This document shows, in pieces, positions 5,491 through 7,453 of a stretch of DNA of 7,453 nt. The translations under genes and the position numbers were made by a program. The stretch spans positions 1-7,453 of the forward strand of contig JACQFK010000115.1 of assembly GCA_016200125.1 (NCBI GenBank). The letters run 5' to 3'. Source of the DNA: Planctomycetota bacterium (GTDB taxonomy: Bacteria > Planctomycetota > MHYJ01 > JACPRB01). A model generated the notes under the pieces. It worked only from the letters and a program-made list of their open reading frames with translations, was not told the origin of the DNA and made no database searches. Every line of letters begins with the position of its first letter. Positions within the stretch are counted from its first letter, which is position 1.

Positions 5491-6936
5491 ATGCAGCAGG
5501 ATTTTTTGCGCGGCAACCCCCTCTTCGCCGATCGGGAGACCCTGCGGAAGGAGATCGGGCGGCTGAAGCTGAACATCCCGCTCGAGGCCGAGATCCGCGA
5601 CTCGCTCAAGCCGGGCAGGATCGGCCCCCGCAGCGTCGGGAACCGCTACGTCATTCATCCCATGGAGGGCTGCGACGGGACGCTCGAGGGGAAACCCGAC
5701 GAGATCACCTACCACCGCTGGGGACGCTTCGCCCGCGGCGGCGCCAAGGTCCTCTGGGGCGAGGCCTGCGCCGTGGTTCCCGAGGGCCGCGCCAACACCC
5801 GCCAGCTCCTCTTCTCGAAGGCGAACTTCCCCGAGCTCCAGCGCCTCATCGGCTTCGCGCGCGAGGAGCACCACAAGAGCTGCGGCAGCGCCGACGACTT
5901 CCTGATCGGCCTCCAGCTCACCCACTCGGGACGTTTCGCCTTCCCCGCCCCCTCCGTCGTCGTGCGCGACCCCGTGATCGACCCCTTCGCCCGCTTCGGC
6001 AAGGAGCGCCGGCCGATGGCCGCCGACCACCCGGTCCTCAGCGACGAGCAGCTCGACCGCCTCCAGGACGCTTACGTCGCCGCCGCGAAGATGTCCCGCG
6101 ACGCCGGCTGCGACTTCATCGACCTCAAGCAGTGCCACCGCTACCTGCTCAACGAGCTGCTCGGCGCCCGCACGCGGCCCGGCAAATACGGCGGCTCCCT
6201 CGAGAACCGCACCCGCTTCGTCCGCGACACCTTCAAGCGAATCCGCGCCGAGGTCGGCCCGGACCTCCTCCTCGCGACGCGGATGAACATCTTCGACGCC
6301 GTCCCCTACCGCAAGAACGCGGCGACGAACGTCGGCGAGCCCGTGGAGTTCCCCCGCCCCTACCTGAACGCGTTCGGCGTGAACCTCGACAACGCCCTCG
6401 AGCCCGACCTGCGCGAGCCGATCGAGGCGATCCGCCTGATGCGCGAGGCGGGCCTCCAGTTCCTCAACGTCAGCGCGGGCTGCCCCTACACCAATCCGCA
6501 CTTCCTCCGCCCCGCCGACACCCCGCCGCCCGACGGCTACGAGATGCCCGAGTCGGGGCTGATCGGCGTCGACCGCCACTTCCGCCTCCAGGAGGAGATC
6601 CAGCGCGCCTTCCCCGACCTGCCGATCGTCGGCACCGGCTACAGCTACCTCCGCCACTTCGCCGCCGAGGCGGGCGAGGCGAACCTGCGGGCGGGGAGGA
6701 TCTCCTATGTCGGCATCGGCCGAGGGGCGATCGCCTACCCCGACTGGGTGAAGGACCTGCAGGCGAAGGGCTCGCTCGAGAAGCTCAAGGCCTGCATCAC
6801 CGTCAGCTACTGCACGACCCTCATGCGGACGAAGGACAACGAGCTCGGCCAGTACGCGGCCGGCTGCGTGCCCCGCGACCCCGTCTACGGCAAGCTCCTC
6901 CAGGAGATCCGGAAGAAGGAGCGGCAGAAGTCGTGA
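5491..6936 (+). CDS. Old Yellow Enzyme-like NADH:flavin oxidoreductase
   Basis: This 481-aa single-domain FMN TIM-barrel protein belongs to the OYE / 2,4-dienoyl-CoA-reductase-like superfamily. These enzymes reduce activated C=C bonds or oxidise ring compounds with NAD(P)H. Seen: QLTHSGRF (142-149), matching the 'QL.H.GR' motif; YLLNELL (218-224); KYGGSLENRTRF (232-243), the most diagnostic block; and VGTGYS (380-385) in the C-terminal phosphate-binding region. The second active-site motif reads DLKQCHRYL (211-219) instead of the common EIHxAHGYL, so the first His is Lys213 while His216 is kept. Near the C-terminus, C435, C441 and C459 lie where dienoyl-CoA reductases carry an Fe-S cluster, but the full C-x2-C-x3-C pattern is absent, and so is the FAD/NAD domain. 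ATG 5491 gives the expected N-terminus, although no Shine-Dalgarno sequence is seen. Substrate unknown. Confidence 0.85.
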   Translation: MQQDFLRGNPLFADRETLRKEIGRLKLNIPLEAEIRDSLKPGRIGPRSVGNRYVIHPMEGCDGTLEGKPDEITYHRWGRFARGGAKVLWGEACAVVPEGRANTRQLLFSKANFPELQRLIGFAREEHHKSCGSADDFLIGLQLTHSGRFAFPAPSVVVRDPVIDPFARFGKERRPMAADHPVLSDEQLDRLQDAYVAAAKMSRDAGCDFIDLKQCHRYLLNELLGARTRPGKYGGSLENRTRFVRDTFKRIRAEVGPDLLLATRMNIFDAVPYRKNAATNVGEPVEFPRPYLNAFGVNLDNALEPDLREPIEAIRLMREAGLQFLNVSAGCPYTNPHFLRPADTPPPDGYEMPESGLIGVDRHFRLQEEIQRAFPDLPIVGTGYSYLRHFAAEAGEANLRAGRISYVGIGRGAIAYPDWVKDLQAKGSLEKLKACITVSYCTTLMRTKDNELGQYAAGCVPRDPVYGKLLQEIRKKERQKS

Positions 6937-7453
6937 AGCGCTTTTTCGACCGGATCAGGCCGGGACGCAAGATCGACGCGAATTCCGCGGTGCTGCTCCC
7001 CTTCACCCGCGAGGGGAAGCCCGACTACGACGAATTCCTTCAGCACCTGCTCCGGACCTCGAAGGCCGGGATCACGCCAGCCGTGAACATGGACACGGGC
7101 TTCGGCCCCCAGCTCGCGCCCGCGCAGCGCGTCGAGGTCCTCGCGCTCAGCCGCAAGGCCCTCGGGACGGCGCCCTTCATCGCCGGGGCGGGCGCCTTCG
7201 GCGAGACCTACGAGCAGGCGATGAAGGCGATCCTCGACGTCGGCGCGACGCCGATCGTCTTCCAGAGCGACGCCTTCGCCAGCGGCGACGTCGTCGCCCT
7301 TTACCGGAAGATCATCGCCCCCGCGCCGAAGGCCCTCGCCTTCGAGCTGGGCAAGATGTTCGCGCCCTTCGGCCGGATCTACGACCTCGAGACTTGGAAG
7401 CGGCTGCTCGCGATCCCGACTCTCGTCGGCGCCAAGCACTCGTCGCTCTCGCG
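6933..7453 (+). CDS. Divergent DapA/NAL-family aldolase (3' end outside window)
   Basis: The GTG start overlaps the preceding TGA (GTGA), with AAGGAG (6916-6921) 11 nt upstream. The first 173 codons are present. The N-terminus runs KIDANSAVLLPFTREGKPDYDEF (residues 13-35), the 'a.lTPF...g..D...f' opening of dihydrodipicolinate synthase / N-acetylneuraminate lyase class I aldolases. FIAGAGAFGETYEQAMKAI (82-100) corresponds to the 'viaG.g...t..ai..a' block. LVGAKHSS (164-171) supplies the likely Schiff-base lysine K168. Differences from DapA: the GTTGE motif is replaced by NMDTGFG (52-58), and the YNxP strand that carries the catalytic Tyr is replaced by FELGKMFAPFG (137-147). It is therefore probably not a lysine-pathway DapA. 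It is co-translated with the flavin oxidoreductase, suggesting consecutive steps in one catabolic pathway (inference). Confidence 0.8.
   Translation, partial: MKRFFDRIRPGRKIDANSAVLLPFTREGKPDYDEFLQHLLRTSKAGITPAVNMDTGFGPQLAPAQRVEVLALSRKALGTAPFIAGAGAFGETYEQAMKAILDVGATPIVFQSDAFASGDVVALYRKIIAPAPKALAFELGKMFAPFGRIYDLETWKRLLAIPTLVGAKHSSLS

Noticed and set aside
5434..6657. Long minus-strand frame (407 codons) opposite the flavin oxidoreductase
   Set aside because: It is a Val/Ala/Glu/Gly-rich antisense product with no motif; the plus strand encodes clear OYE blocks.

Overview
The window is a GC-rich, gene-dense stretch with strongly G/C-ending codons. It comes from an unidentified Gram-negative-type bacterium: a likely lipoprotein and a secreted-type protein are encoded. 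A VIT/VWA protein, a DUF3160 protein and a REP-associated transposase together would fit Acidobacteriota, Myxococcota-like or Planctomycetota-like genomes. No marker gene fixes the taxon, so this placement is inference.

Layout, left to right. (1) 1-1505: the C-terminal part of a VIT/VWA-family protein overlaps by 4 nt (ATGA) with a likely lipoprotein gene. (2) 1506-1700: an intergenic region with a cluster of GTAG/CTAC inverted repeats and a textbook sigma-54 promoter (GG-N10-GC). (3) 1701-2092: two small genes, 42 and 88 codons, coupled by another ATGA overlap and placed directly behind that promoter; neither is recognised. (4) 2094-4343, minus strand: a 749-aa exported DUF3160 protein, tail to tail with the 88-aa gene and only one base apart. 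(5) 4344-5490: a RAYT (HUH/Y1 REP-associated tyrosine transposase) gene with two 27-nt REP-like palindromes on each side. The left pair is inverted (a BIME-like 60-bp inverted repeat); the right pair is direct. (6) 5491-7453: an Old Yellow Enzyme-like FMN oxidoreductase overlaps by 4 nt (GTGA) with a divergent DapA/NAL-type aldolase that runs off the window.

The last two genes look like a translationally coupled catabolic pair. Both have departures from family motifs: the OYE has an altered second active-site motif, and the aldolase lacks the usual Tyr motif. The RAYT/REP module is the clearest mobile or domesticated element. The sigma-54 promoter with its repeat cluster and two unknown small ORFs is the most plausible place for undescribed biology.
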